Part shown: piece by piece, positions 18,493 to 26,713 of the stretch
Layout: each line of letters begins with the position of its first letter
Numbering within the stretch: position 1 is the stretch's first letter
Assembly: GCA_002404675.1 (NCBI GenBank)
Contig: DHKE01000058.1
Span: forward strand, 30,554-80,978
Length of the DNA: 50,425 nucleotides
Direction of reading: 5' to 3'
Source: Porphyromonadaceae bacterium UBA4702
GTDB lineage: Bacteria; Bacteroidota; Bacteroidia; Bacteroidales; Muribaculaceae
Translations under genes and position numbers: made by a program
Notes under the pieces: model-generated
The model's database searches: none
Seen by the model: the letters and a program-made list of their open reading frames with translations, nothing else
What the model was told of the DNA's origin: nothing

Positions 18493-19071
18493 ATGAAACG
18501 AATAGCATTAACCGTGTTGTCAGCATTGATGCTGGCAGTGTTCGCAGGGCTTTTCAGTTCTTGCGATAAGGATTCTGGTCCTGATTTTCGTCCGCCATGG
18601 GGCTATGCTGCAGTGTACTATATGGGCACGAGCAGCGAATCAAACAACATCGACTATACAGAGCAGGATTTTGAAACGGAAGTGACATTGTCGCGGCAAA
18701 CAGATGAGTTTGAGGATGCGGTCATACTTGAGCCAAACCAGTATCCTGCGGAGTTCTACCAATGGAAGCCAATCGGAGTGCGCATCGACAAGGGTGCTGT
18801 GTATGAGTGGGAGAACGACCACAAAATCGAGCAAGTCGGTGACGGAAAATGGAAATGGGGCGACTACACGCTGGAGCGTACAACCCGCAATTATGACGGC
18901 GCGTCGATGCTCAAAGTGCATTTTTCTGAAAACAAGGACTATACCATACGAAAACTGCATATCGATCTCGACATAGACGCTGACACTGAAAATGGGAATG
19001 AAGGCAGCGACTGGAATCGATACTGGTATTTTGGCACAACCATCGTTATAAACCATTACCCCAAGCAGTAA
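18493..19071 (+). CDS. Lipoprotein paralogous to the preceding gene's N-terminal domain
   Basis: 192 residues from the ATG at 18493; an in-frame TTG at 18469 would extend it but leaves a worse signal peptide. The lipoprotein signal ends AGLFSSC with Cys at 20. The rest aligns with residues about 75-187 of the upstream lipoprotein: YPAEFYQW, KGAVYEW, VGDGKWKWGDYT, LKVHFSENKDYT and the closing NHYPKQ. It therefore lacks the beta-gamma-crystallin part. The pair looks like a tandem duplication with domain loss or gain. No named family is recognised. It lies 13 bases before the SDR gene and belongs to the same transcript as the C10 protease. Confidence 0.72.
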   Translation: MKRIALTVLSALMLAVFAGLFSSCDKDSGPDFRPPWGYAAVYYMGTSSESNNIDYTEQDFETEVTLSRQTDEFEDAVILEPNQYPAEFYQWKPIGVRIDKGAVYEWENDHKIEQVGDGKWKWGDYTLERTTRNYDGASMLKVHFSENKDYTIRKLHIDLDIDADTENGNEGSDWNRYWYFGTTIVINHYPKQ

Positions 19072-19084
19072 TGAAAGGGTGTAG

Positions 19085-19834
19085 ATGAAGCGGGTTGTAA
19101 TCGCCGGGGCATCGTCAGGCATCGGGCTGGCATTGGCGGAGGCTTTCGCCTCTCGCGGGGTGTGCCTCGGCGTGGCTGCCCGCCGCTCCGCGCCGCTGCG
19201 CGAGTTGCAGGAGAAATATCCTGACAACGTCACCGTGGCGGAGATAGACATAACAGACACTGATGCCGCCGGACGCCTCTGCGCTCTTGCCAGGGAGGTC
19301 GGCGGCATGGACTATTACATACACGTTGCCGGCATCGGCTATGACAACCCCACGCTGTCGCCGGAACGCGAGGCGGAAATCACGGAGACCAACGCCGTGG
19401 GTTTTGCGCGTATGGTGAGCGCAGCCTACCGCTGGATGCGCGACCATGGCGTGCGCGGACACATAGCAGCCGTCACGTCGATAGCGGGGACGAAGGGGAT
19501 CGGGAGGATGTCGGCATATTCCGCCTCCAAGCGGTTCGCCTCGACATACCTGACTGCGATAGAGCAGTTGTCGCGTGCTGAAAGAGCCGGCATCTCGTTT
19601 ACCGACATACGTCCCGGGTGGGTGCGCACGCCGCTGCTGCACGAGGACAAGGGCTATCCCATGGAGATGACCGTCGGCAGGGTGCTTCCGCGCATCATAC
19701 GGGCGATAGTTCGCCGCGAGCGTGTGGCAGTGGTGGACTGGCGGTGGCGGACAGTGGTGTCGCTGTGGCGTATGGTGCCTGACCGCGTGTGGGTGCGCAT
19801 GGCGGCGATTGCCGACACGCTTTCCGGCCGATGA
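19085..19834 (+). CDS. Short-chain dehydrogenase/reductase (classical SDR)
   Basis: 249 residues. NAD(P)-binding GASSGIG lies at 8-14 (TGxxxGxG type). The catalytic set S132 (AVTSIAG), Y145 and K149 (YSASK) is complete, so an active oxidoreductase is expected. The C-terminal 40 residues after RAIVRRERVAVVDWRWR are basic and hydrophobic, as in SDRs that associate with membranes. The substrate is not evident. It follows the second lipoprotein by 13 bases, though this may be chance, and mtaB begins 63 bases later. Confidence 0.87.
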   Translation: MKRVVIAGASSGIGLALAEAFASRGVCLGVAARRSAPLRELQEKYPDNVTVAEIDITDTDAAGRLCALAREVGGMDYYIHVAGIGYDNPTLSPEREAEITETNAVGFARMVSAAYRWMRDHGVRGHIAAVTSIAGTKGIGRMSAYSASKRFASTYLTAIEQLSRAERAGISFTDIRPGWVRTPLLHEDKGYPMEMTVGRVLPRIIRAIVRRERVAVVDWRWRTVVSLWRMVPDRVWVRMAAIADTLSGR

Positions 19835-19860
19835 GGCGCCGAGGACGTGCGGCACGGGCG

Positions 19861-19892
19861 TTTCCGTATGTGCCGATTTATTGTTAACTTTG
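19861..19892 (+). promoter_or_regulatory. Candidate promoter directly before mtaB
   Basis: TAACTTTG at 19885-19892 fits the -7 box and TTTC at 19861-19864 is an imperfect -33 element at 20-base spacing. The -7 box ends only 5 bases before the mtaB ATG at 19898, which would give a nearly leaderless transcript. Confidence 0.5.
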
Positions 19893-19897
19893 TGCCT

Positions 19898-21211
19898 ATG
19901 GAAAAGAAGGACTGCCTCACTGCCGCTTATTACACGCTCGGTTGCAAACTCAATTTTGCGGAGACCTCGACTGTGGGCAAGATGCTCGCGGAGAGGGGCA
20001 TATCGCGTGCCGCAGAGGGCGACACGCCTGACGTGTGTGTGGTCAACACTTGTTCGGTCACGGAAACGGCAGACAAGAAGGGGCGGCACCTTATCAAGCG
20101 GCTGGCCCGTCAGTACCCCGAGGCGGTCATCATCGTCACCGGCTGCTATGCGCAGCTGAAGAGCGAGGAGGTGGCATCCATCGAGGGGGTGGACATAGTG
20201 GTAGGCGCGAATGACAAGCTGCGCATAGCGCAATACCTCGACACCTGGCTCGAGATGCGCCGCCCGATAGTCGATGTGTCGCCTATGGATGCCGGCACGC
20301 CGTTCATGCCCTCGTGCGAGCGCGGCGACCGCACGCGCTATTTCCTGAAGGTGCAGGACGGCTGCGACTATTTCTGCACCTATTGCACCATACCATACGC
20401 ACGCGGACGCAGCCGCAGCGGCTCTGTCGCCGACATCGTGGCGCAGGCTCGCCAGGCAGCCGCAGCAGGCGGCCGCGAGATTGTGATAACTGGCGTGAAC
20501 ATAGGTGATTACGGCAAGGGGACGGAACACACATTCTTCGACCTGATACGCGCTCTCGACGCTGTGGAGGGGATAGACCGCTTCCGCATATCGTCGATTG
20601 AGCCCAACCTGCTCACCCCGGAGATAATACGCTGGGTGGCGCATGAGTCGCGGGCGTTCATGCCGCATTTCCACATACCGCTGCAGTCCGGCTCTGACAA
20701 GGTGCTGCGGCTGATGAACCGCCGCTACGACACGCGCCTGTTTGCCGACCGCATAGCCACGGTGCGCAGCGAGCTGCCTGGTGCGTTCATCGGCATCGAC
20801 ATAATGACCGGCGCACGCGGCGAGGACGCGGCGGAGTGGGAAAAGTCGTACAGCTTTGTGGAGTCGCTGCCGGTGACGCGGATGCACGTGTTCCCGTACA
20901 GCGAGCGTCCCAGCACGGCGGCGTTGCACCTGGGCGGAGCGGTGGACCAGCATGAGAAGAATCTGCGCGTGGCCGCGCTCAACGCGCTCTCTGAAAGAAA
21001 GCTGCAGTCGTTCATCGCCTCGATGACTGGCACTGTGCGCCCTGTGCTGTGGGAGAGCGCACATGCCGGCGGGCGTATGCACGGGCTGACGGACAACTAC
21101 CTGCGTGTCAGTGCGCCGCTCGACGCGAAACTCATCAACACCGTCACCCCGGCATTCTTGCATGGGGCGGACACGCAGAACCCTGACATGATAAATGCCG
21201 TTGTAAAATGA
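19898..21211 (+). CDS. mtaB: tRNA t6A37 methylthiotransferase MtaB
   Basis: Radical-SAM enzyme that converts t6A to ms2t6A at position 37 of ANN-decoding tRNAs. It has 437 residues from the ATG at 19898 (MEKKDCLTAAYYTLGCKLNF), which puts the UPF0004 domain at the expected distance from the N-terminus. The auxiliary cluster Cys lie in TLGCKLN, VVNTCSVT and VTGCYAQ. The radical-SAM CxxxCxxC is in DGCDYFCTYCTIPYARGRSR, near residues 150-165. A C-terminal TRAM-like segment (RPVLWESAHAGGRMHGLTDNY) is present. It overlaps the GT2 gene by 4 bases. MiaB is less likely because the YYTLGCKLN opening is of MtaB type. Confidence 0.92.
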   Translation: MEKKDCLTAAYYTLGCKLNFAETSTVGKMLAERGISRAAEGDTPDVCVVNTCSVTETADKKGRHLIKRLARQYPEAVIIVTGCYAQLKSEEVASIEGVDIVVGANDKLRIAQYLDTWLEMRRPIVDVSPMDAGTPFMPSCERGDRTRYFLKVQDGCDYFCTYCTIPYARGRSRSGSVADIVAQARQAAAAGGREIVITGVNIGDYGKGTEHTFFDLIRALDAVEGIDRFRISSIEPNLLTPEIIRWVAHESRAFMPHFHIPLQSGSDKVLRLMNRRYDTRLFADRIATVRSELPGAFIGIDIMTGARGEDAAEWEKSYSFVESLPVTRMHVFPYSERPSTAALHLGGAVDQHEKNLRVAALNALSERKLQSFIASMTGTVRPVLWESAHAGGRMHGLTDNYLRVSAPLDAKLINTVTPAFLHGADTQNPDMINAVVK

Positions 21212-22200
21212 AAGAACTCGCAGTAATAATACTCAACTGGAACGGCGAGGCGCTGCTGAAACAGTTCCTCCCCACGGCGGCGGAACATACCATAGACGAG
21301 GACACCGACCTGATAGTCGCCGACAACGGGTCTGACGACGGGTCTGTGGCGTGGATGCAGCGCGAGATGCCGCAGATACGCATTATCCGCCTGGACCGCA
21401 ACTACGGCTTTGCCGAGGGGTACAACCGCGCCATACGCGAGGCGGGCTACAAGTACTCGCTGCTGCTCAACTCCGATGTCGAGGTCACGTCCGGGTGGAC
21501 GCGGCCGCTGCTGGCATTCATGCGCAAGCATCCTGACGTGGCGGCGGTGCAGCCCAAGATACGCAGCTTCCGCCACCGCGAGATGTTTGAGTATGCCGGG
21601 GCGGCGGGCGGCTACATCGACCGTCTGGGCTACCCGTATTGCCGTGGGCGGCTGTTCGACTGCGTGGAGCGCGACGAGGGGCAGTATGACGGCGAGCCGG
21701 CTGACATCTGCTGGGCTTCCGGGGCTGCCCTGATGGTGCGCACCGACGAGTACTTCGCTGCCGGCGGGCTGGACGCCGACTTCTTCGCGCACATGGAGGA
21801 GATAGACCTCTGCTGCCGCATCCACGCCCGGGGCTGGCGCATCTGCTGTGTCCCGGACTCGATGGTGTTCCACGTCGGCGGCGCGTCGCTCGACAAGTCC
21901 GACCCGCGCAAGACATACCTCAACTTCCGCAACAACCTGTTGCTGCTGCACAAGAACATGCCCCGTCGCGAGGGGCGCAAGCTGCTGTTGCGCCGCCGCT
22001 TGATGGACACGCTGGCGTTCATGATGTATGCCGCCAGGTTCAAGTTCCGCCACGCCGCCGCCGTGCTGCGGGCGCACCGTGACTTCCGCCGTATGCGCCG
22101 CAAATACACCGACTTGCCGCAGCACGAGTACATGTCGCGCCTCCCCGGTGCGCAGCGCAACATCATTGTGGACCGTTACCTGCGAGGCATGAAAAAATGA
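21208..22200 (+). CDS. GT2 family glycosyltransferase
   Basis: 330 residues with a GT-A fold. The opening LAVIILNWNGEALLKQFL, the NYGFAEGYNRAIREA motif near residue 66 and the LLNSDVEVTSGW metal-binding region (DxD-like, N-S-D-V) are typical of rhamnosyl- or other sugar transferases of family 2. MEEIDLCCRIHARGWRICCVP holds the catalytic-base ED region. The C-terminal 70 residues are very basic (RREGRKLLLRRRLMD, RAHRDFRRMRRKY), perhaps for membrane contact. It starts inside the mtaB stop (ATGA). Donor and acceptor cannot be told from sequence. Confidence 0.9.
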   Translation: MKELAVIILNWNGEALLKQFLPTAAEHTIDEDTDLIVADNGSDDGSVAWMQREMPQIRIIRLDRNYGFAEGYNRAIREAGYKYSLLLNSDVEVTSGWTRPLLAFMRKHPDVAAVQPKIRSFRHREMFEYAGAAGGYIDRLGYPYCRGRLFDCVERDEGQYDGEPADICWASGAALMVRTDEYFAAGGLDADFFAHMEEIDLCCRIHARGWRICCVPDSMVFHVGGASLDKSDPRKTYLNFRNNLLLLHKNMPRREGRKLLLRRRLMDTLAFMMYAARFKFRHAAAVLRAHRDFRRMRRKYTDLPQHEYMSRLPGAQRNIIVDRYLRGMKK

Positions 22201-22234
22201 CGACACAAAAGAACACCTATAAAAGCACCCGTAT

Positions 22235-23017
22235 ATGTCTGATTACAAACCGGTAATATTAGTAAGCAACGATGATGGATACCTTGCGCCGGGAGTCCGT
22301 GCGCTCATAGAGATGCTCGAACCCTTCGGCCATGTCATAGCCGTATGCCCCGACGCGCCTCGTTCCGGCCAGTCGATGGCGATAACGGTCAACAATGCCA
22401 TGCGCATCATCCGCGTCGAGGACTACGGCATCGCCGAGATGTACCGCGTCAACGGCACGCCCGTGGACTGCATCAAGCTGGCTCTCAACACCGTTGTGCC
22501 GCGTTTGCCCGACCTTGTGGTCGCTGGCATCAACCACGGCTCAAATGCTGCTGTCAATGTGGTATATTCCGGCACAATGGGCGCAGTCTTCGAGGGATGC
22601 GCCTTTGACATACCGAGCATCGGCTTTTCGCTCACCGACCATTCGATGAAGGCCAATTTCAAGCCCTGCCGCCCGTTTGTGAAGCGCATAGTCGGCGAGG
22701 TGCTTGCCAGCGGGCTGCCCGAGGGGGTGTGCCTCAACGTCAACATACCCAACAGTGCCGTGCCGCCGCGCGAGATGAGGATGGTGCGAGCTTGCCGAGG
22801 GAAATGGTCTGACGAATACGAGTGCTACAAAGACCCAGTAGGCAAGGATTTCTACTGGCTGAAAGGGCAGTTTGTCAACGAGGAGCCTGAAGCGACCGAC
22901 ACCGACGAGTGGTGCCTCGCCCACGGCATAGTGTCGATAGTGCCGACGCTGCTGGACCGCACCGCGCCGTCGTGCCTTGTGCCGACGACCCTCCGCAACC
23001 TCAGCCGCTCCTTCTGA
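22235..23017 (+). CDS. surE: 5'/3'-nucleotidase SurE
   Basis: Divalent-metal-dependent nucleoside monophosphatase of 260 residues. The metal site VSNDDGYLAPGVRALIEML is at 10-28. DAPRSGQSMAITVNN and VNGTPVDCIKLALN, together with VVAGINHGSNAAVNVVYSGTMGAVFEG near 90-116, complete the SurE core. It ends the plus-strand run that started at 16 kb and faces menG across a 249-base convergent gap. In many Bacteroidales lpxB follows surE; here it does not. Confidence 0.95.
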   Translation: MSDYKPVILVSNDDGYLAPGVRALIEMLEPFGHVIAVCPDAPRSGQSMAITVNNAMRIIRVEDYGIAEMYRVNGTPVDCIKLALNTVVPRLPDLVVAGINHGSNAAVNVVYSGTMGAVFEGCAFDIPSIGFSLTDHSMKANFKPCRPFVKRIVGEVLASGLPEGVCLNVNIPNSAVPPREMRMVRACRGKWSDEYECYKDPVGKDFYWLKGQFVNEEPEATDTDEWCLAHGIVSIVPTLLDRTAPSCLVPTTLRNLSRSF

Positions 23018-23192
23018 CCCATTGCCCCAGCAGACACAGGCCGCTTCTATCCTCTCGAAATCACCGCACGCTGATGATGCGCGTCGCAGACACAACCGCC
23101 CTCACCGGCCGCCGCAAAGGCATGTACATCCTTTGCTCCGGCAACAAGGCCGTGAAACGCGCGCTACGCTAACATGCTATCTGTAAGAGCAG

Positions 23193-23245
23193 CAGTATTC
23201 CCGGCGTGCCGTATCTGCTGGGCAATAAATGCAATTTTTCGATTT
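23193..23245. repeat. Decayed copy of the GGACACGGC repeat unit
   Basis: In the gap between convergent surE and menG, CCGGCGTGCCGT (23201-23212) keeps the palindrome core. The bases after it, GCAATAAATGCAATTTTTCG (23222-23241) and then ATTT, align with the 42-base spacer of the intact twin at 15820-15861 (shared ATAAA-GCAATT-TT-GATTT). The second arm is lost. Confidence 0.6.
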
Positions 23246-23266
23246 GGGGGGCTTAGGCGATGGTTG

Positions 23267-24031
23267 TCAGGGGCGGCGGGCGGTGTATATCGTCACTGCG
23301 CCGAATGTCAGCGACCGCCAGCGGCAGTCCTCAAACCCGGCTCGCCGCATCAGCGCGGTCATGTCATCGCGCTGCGGGGCAGCGGCGATGCTCTCGGGCA
23401 GGTAGGTGTATGCACGGCTGTCTCCTGACACCATGCGCCCTACGAGGGGTATCAGACGGCGGCTGTAGAACGTGTACAGGGCGCGTGTGAGCCGTTGTCG
23501 GGGCTGCGACAGCTCTATGACACACAGCAGCCCTCCGGGGCGAAGCACGCGCAGCATTTCGCGCAGGCCGTCCTCGAGCTGCTCGAAGTTGCGCACTCCG
23601 TATGCCACCGTCACAGCGTCAAACTCTGCGTCGCCGTAGCGCATGGCGAGCGAGTCTCCCTGCTCAAACGAAATAGCTCTCTGCGCGTCTTTGTCCATGC
23701 CGGCGAGCTTGCGCCGCGCCACGGCGAGCATCCCCTCGCTCAAGTCCATTCCCGCGATGCGCTCCGGGCGGCAGCGTCGCCACAGCGCAAAGGCTACGTC
23801 GCCTGTCCCCGTAGCCACGTCAAGCGCCGCCTTCGGGTGTTCCGCCGCCACGAGCCGCAGGGCGCGGTTGCGCCACCAGCGGTGCAGCCCGAAGGTCATT
23901 GCCGTGTTCATCAGGTCGTAGGCCGGCGCGATTGCGTCAAACATCTGTTCGACCTGCCCCCCCTTGGACGACACGCCGCCGTATGGCGTGATTTCCTCCA
24001 CACGGCGGCGCGTTTCACGTGTCTCTTTCAT
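23267..24031 (-). CDS. menG: Demethylmenaquinone methyltransferase (UbiE/MenG)
   Basis: SAM-dependent C-methyltransferase completing menaquinone synthesis. It has 254 residues. The UbiE/COQ5 signatures are MFDAIAPAYDLMNTAMTFGL (30-49), the SAM motif ALDVATGTGDVAFAL near 68-82, GMDLSEGMLAVARRK, and VAYGVRNFEQLEDGLREMLR around 145-164. In an anaerobe-rich phylum the quinone is menaquinone, so MenG rather than UbiE is the apt name. Only 1 base separates it from purC upstream, a pairing I know from other Bacteroidales. Confidence 0.93.
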   Translation of the reverse strand: MKETRETRRRVEEITPYGGVSSKGGQVEQMFDAIAPAYDLMNTAMTFGLHRWWRNRALRLVAAEHPKAALDVATGTGDVAFALWRRCRPERIAGMDLSEGMLAVARRKLAGMDKDAQRAISFEQGDSLAMRYGDAEFDAVTVAYGVRNFEQLEDGLREMLRVLRPGGLLCVIELSQPRQRLTRALYTFYSRRLIPLVGRMVSGDSRAYTYLPESIAAAPQRDDMTALMRRAGFEDCRWRSLTFGAVTIYTARRP

Positions 24032-24032
24032 G

Positions 24033-24980
24033 TCAGAGCGATGCGAGGCATTTGTCCACGTTGGCGGCTATGCGGGCGGCTGCGTCGCCCTCTTCGGCAC
24101 GCTCGAACTTCTCGCCTGTGATATGCTCGTACAGCTCGATGTAGCGGTCGCTTACGGAGGCGCAGTATTCTGCCGTCATCTCCGGGACTTGCTGCCCGGG
24201 CTTGCCCATGAAGCCGTGGTCGATGAGCCAGCGGCGCACAAACTCCTTGGAGAGCTGGCGCTGCTCCTGCCCGGCGGCGAAACGCTCCTCGTAGCCCTCG
24301 GCGTAGAAATAGCGCGAGGAGTCGGGGGTGTGTATCTCGTCGATGAGGATGACGCGCCCGTTGTGGATGCCGAACTCGTATTTTGTGTCAACGAGTATAA
24401 GCCCTTGGCGTGCAGCCATCTCCGTGCCGCGCTGGAAGAGCGCGAGGGCGTACCGCTCCACCTGTTCCAGCACGTCGGCGGCAACTATCCCCTGCGCGAT
24501 TATCTCGTCGTGCGAGATGTTCTCGTCGTGGCCGGCATCAGCCTTGGTGGTCGGTGTGAGAATGGGGTGCGGGAGCTTCTCGTTCTCGCGCAGCCCGTCC
24601 GGCAGCTTCACGCCGCATATTTCTCGCGCCCCGGCGGCATATTCGCGCCATGCGCTGCCGGCCAGGTATCCGCGCACTATCATCTCTATCTTCAGAGGCT
24701 CGCACTTCAGCCCCACGGTCACCATAGGGTCTGGCACTGCCACCTTCCAGTTGGGGACGATGTCTGCCGTAGCGTCGAGGAATTTTGCTGCTATCTGATT
24801 GAGCACCTGTCCCTTGTAGGGTATTCCCTCGGGCAGTATGACATCAAATGCCGAGATGCGGTCTGTTGCGACCATGACCAGGTACTTGCCGTCGATGTCG
24901 TACACGTCGCGCACCTTGCCGTGGTATACTGAACGCTGTCCCTTGAAGCTGAAATCTGTGTTGATAAGCGTATCGTTCAT
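24033..24980 (-). CDS. purC: Phosphoribosylaminoimidazole-succinocarboxamide synthase (SAICAR synthetase)
   Basis: Purine biosynthesis: joins CAIR and aspartate with ATP hydrolysis. It has 315 residues from the ATG at 24980 ([10 protein letters not shown]). The frame is open further upstream, but that part overlaps cdd and has no family similarity. Family blocks are [58 protein letters not shown] and [21 protein letters not shown], followed by [11 protein letters not shown]. This is the long PurC form common in Bacteroidota. purD is also in the window, at 48.9-50.1 kb, but is not linked. Confidence 0.96.
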   Translation of the reverse strand: MNDTLINTDFSFKGQRSVYHGKVRDVYDIDGKYLVMVATDRISAFDVILPEGIPYKGQVLNQIAAKFLDATADIVPNWKVAVPDPMVTVGLKCEPLKIEMIVRGYLAGSAWREYAAGAREICGVKLPDGLRENEKLPHPILTPTTKADAGHDENISHDEIIAQGIVAADVLEQVERYALALFQRGTEMAARQGLILVDTKYEFGIHNGRVILIDEIHTPDSSRYFYAEGYEERFAAGQEQRQLSKEFVRRWLIDHGFMGKPGQQVPEMTAEYCASVSDRYIELYEHITGEKFERAEEGDAAARIAANVDKCLASL

Positions 24981-25023
24981 TTGCGGAAAACCTATATGTG
25001 TTTGAATTTGATTCTTGTTGTCG

Positions 25024-25521
25024 TCAGAAGTCTGTGAAGCAGTACGGCAGCAGCGATGCCACCGAGGGGAACTCGTACACCTCGTCCTCGCCGTAGAGCA
25101 GCACGCGGATGTCGCCGTACAGATGCTCATACTCGAGCAACGTCTGGCGGCACGCGCCGCAGGGGCTTATCGGGCGGCGCTGGAAGCAGCGGTCTGCCGG
25201 CGTGCCTTCGGGGTACTGCTCAGGGCAGCGGGCGGCAATGGCGATGGTGCGCATACCCTCGCCTGGGTAGCGTGACGCGGCTTGCCACACAGTCGCACGC
25301 TCGGCGCAGATGCCCGACGGGTAGGCGGCATTCTCCTGGTTGGAGCCGCTCACCACGTCTCCGCCGGCCATGGCTATCGCCGCGCCTACGCAGAAACGCG
25401 AATAGGGGACATAACTGGTGAAGGTGGCACGCTTGGCAGCGTCCACGAGGCGGCGGTCGGCCTCCGGCAGCTCGTCATAGCTGTACGAGCGCACCGAGAT
25501 GTGTATCGAAACGTCTTTCAT
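25024..25521 (-). CDS. cdd: Cytidine deaminase
   Basis: Zinc hydrolase converting cytidine and deoxycytidine to the uridine forms in pyrimidine salvage. It has 165 residues, slightly longer than the 130-residue tetrameric enzymes. The zinc motifs are [10 protein letters not shown] (Cys-Ala-Glu, with Glu as the proton shuttle) and [25 protein letters not shown] and [13 protein letters not shown] bind substrate. It is 43 bases ahead of purC and has its own -7 box upstream. Confidence 0.93.
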   Translation of the reverse strand: MKDVSIHISVRSYSYDELPEADRRLVDAAKRATFTSYVPYSRFCVGAAIAMAGGDVVSGSNQENAAYPSGICAERATVWQAASRYPGEGMRTIAIAARCPEQYPEGTPADRCFQRRPISPCGACRQTLLEYEHLYGDIRVLLYGEDEVYEFPSVASLLPYCFTDF

Positions 25522-25549
25522 GACACTCTTGTCTGGTTGTATCAGACTG

Positions 25550-25557
25550 CAAAGATA
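25550..25557 (-). promoter_or_regulatory. -7 box for cdd (minus strand)
   Basis: TATCTTTG on the minus strand, 28 bases before the cdd ATG. The -33 position lacks a clear TTTG, so strength is uncertain. Confidence 0.5.
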
Positions 25558-25621
25558 AGACTTTTCCCGAAACCGCGCCGCTTTCTCGCCCCGAAATCAG
25601 TCCTGTCTCGCAACAATCAGG

Positions 25622-26713
25622 TTATACAATTTTCGGCAAATCCCGGAAAGCGTCGCCGACGGTGTTATATAGCGGAAGCATTTCCAGCGAGGGGAATTCC
25701 GTGTGTGTAGGTAATGGCAGTGGTACAGTTCCCAAATCAGACCTGCAGCCGATGAATATCATCCTGCGGCGTAGTTGTGGAACGCCGAAATCTGCGGCAC
25801 ATAGTATGCCTGACACGACATTATACCCCAAATGCTTCATCTTGTCTAATATAGATTGGTATAGCAGTCCCTTGTCAATGGATTGTATGTTAGCGACATT
25901 CTCCATTATGAAGAATTTTGGGGTCAGGCTTTCTATAAAGCGCAGGAACTGGAAAACCAGTGTCCCTCTCTCATCGTCAAGGGCTTTCTGCTTCCCTGCC
26001 TGTGAAAATGCCTGGCACGGCGGTCCTCCGAAAACTATGTCGGGCAAAGTGTTTTGTCCTGAATGAGTTTTCCAGTAGTATGCCGGGTCATCAACGGTTG
26101 TTATGTCTGTCTGTAAGACATTCGTGCCAGTCTTTTCATATCCGCGCAAGGAAGCGCAGGCATCTTCCCAGCAGTCCATCGCCACTTTCACGGAAATGCG
26201 ACACCCGGAAGTACTTGCCTGATATGCTCCAAGGTCAAAGCCGCCAGCACCGCAGAACAGTGAAAATGCAGACAGTTCTCCGCTTCCAGCCAAACCATGC
26301 GCAACGGCATAATCTCGCACAGTGGCAAATATCTCCCTCGCCAGCGGCACGGGGACAGCATTGCCGACCTGTTGCTGTGTGCTCGTCAGCGAACCGTGAA
26401 ACACGAAGTCGTCGGGGAATCCTTGAAGGCGAGCTGCCTCCCTCACGGTAACAAACCGGTTCTCAAAAGGATGCACAAACTTATTGAAGATGAATCCAGT
26501 GACGGTCAATGAGGGCTTGCTTGGGTCAAGCCTGATCATACGCAGGTTCGGGCCTCCTTTTCGGTTGGGGTCTTCCTTGACGTAATACCTGAAACTCTTG
26601 TGCCACAGTTCTTCAGGCAAGTCTTGCATCTTCTGCCCAATGCCGAGGTGGTCAATGCGCTGTTGCACCACCTCCCCTACTTTCCTTGCTATGTGATTGT
26701 AAACCTTTGTCAT
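25622..26713 (-). CDS. Circularly permuted DNA (cytosine-5-)-methyltransferase
   Basis: 363 residues. Motifs IX (RFVTVREAARLQGFPDDF, 87-104) and X (QVGNAVPVPLAREI, 115-128) come first. They are followed by motif I (FSLFCGAGGFDLG, 150-162), motif IV with nucleophile C233 (FGGPPCQAFS), motif VI (ENV, 271-273) and motif VIII (QLRRR, 313-317). The normal order starts with I and ends with X, so the protein is permuted; the break lies between motif VIII and the target-recognition part. Residues 1-70 carry what should be the end of the recognition domain (LRMIRLDPSKPSLTVTG). M.BssHII is a known enzyme of this plan. The start overlaps the endonuclease stop (ATGA). Base composition is more A+T-rich than the neighbours, suggesting transfer. 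Confidence 0.9.
   Translation of the reverse strand: MTKVYNHIARKVGEVVQQRIDHLGIGQKMQDLPEELWHKSFRYYVKEDPNRKGGPNLRMIRLDPSKPSLTVTGFIFNKFVHPFENRFVTVREAARLQGFPDDFVFHGSLTSTQQQVGNAVPVPLAREIFATVRDYAVAHGLAGSGELSAFSLFCGAGGFDLGAYQASTSGCRISVKVAMDCWEDACASLRGYEKTGTNVLQTDITTVDDPAYYWKTHSGQNTLPDIVFGGPPCQAFSQAGKQKALDDERGTLVFQFLRFIESLTPKFFIMENVANIQSIDKGLLYQSILDKMKHLGYNVVSGILCAADFGVPQLRRRMIFIGCRSDLGTVPLPLPTHTEFPSLEMLPLYNTVGDAFRDLPKIV

Noticed and set aside
19115-21163. 682-residue open frame on the minus strand opposite the SDR and mtaB genes
   Set aside because: It is antisense to two well-identified genes, has a composition rich in Arg and His with no family motif, and arises from the high G+C codon bias.
23159-23164. 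GCGCGC sites, tested as a hint that system 1 shares the BssHII target
   Set aside because: GCGCGC occurs here and near 50035, so there is no visible avoidance; the permuted plan alone does not fix the target.
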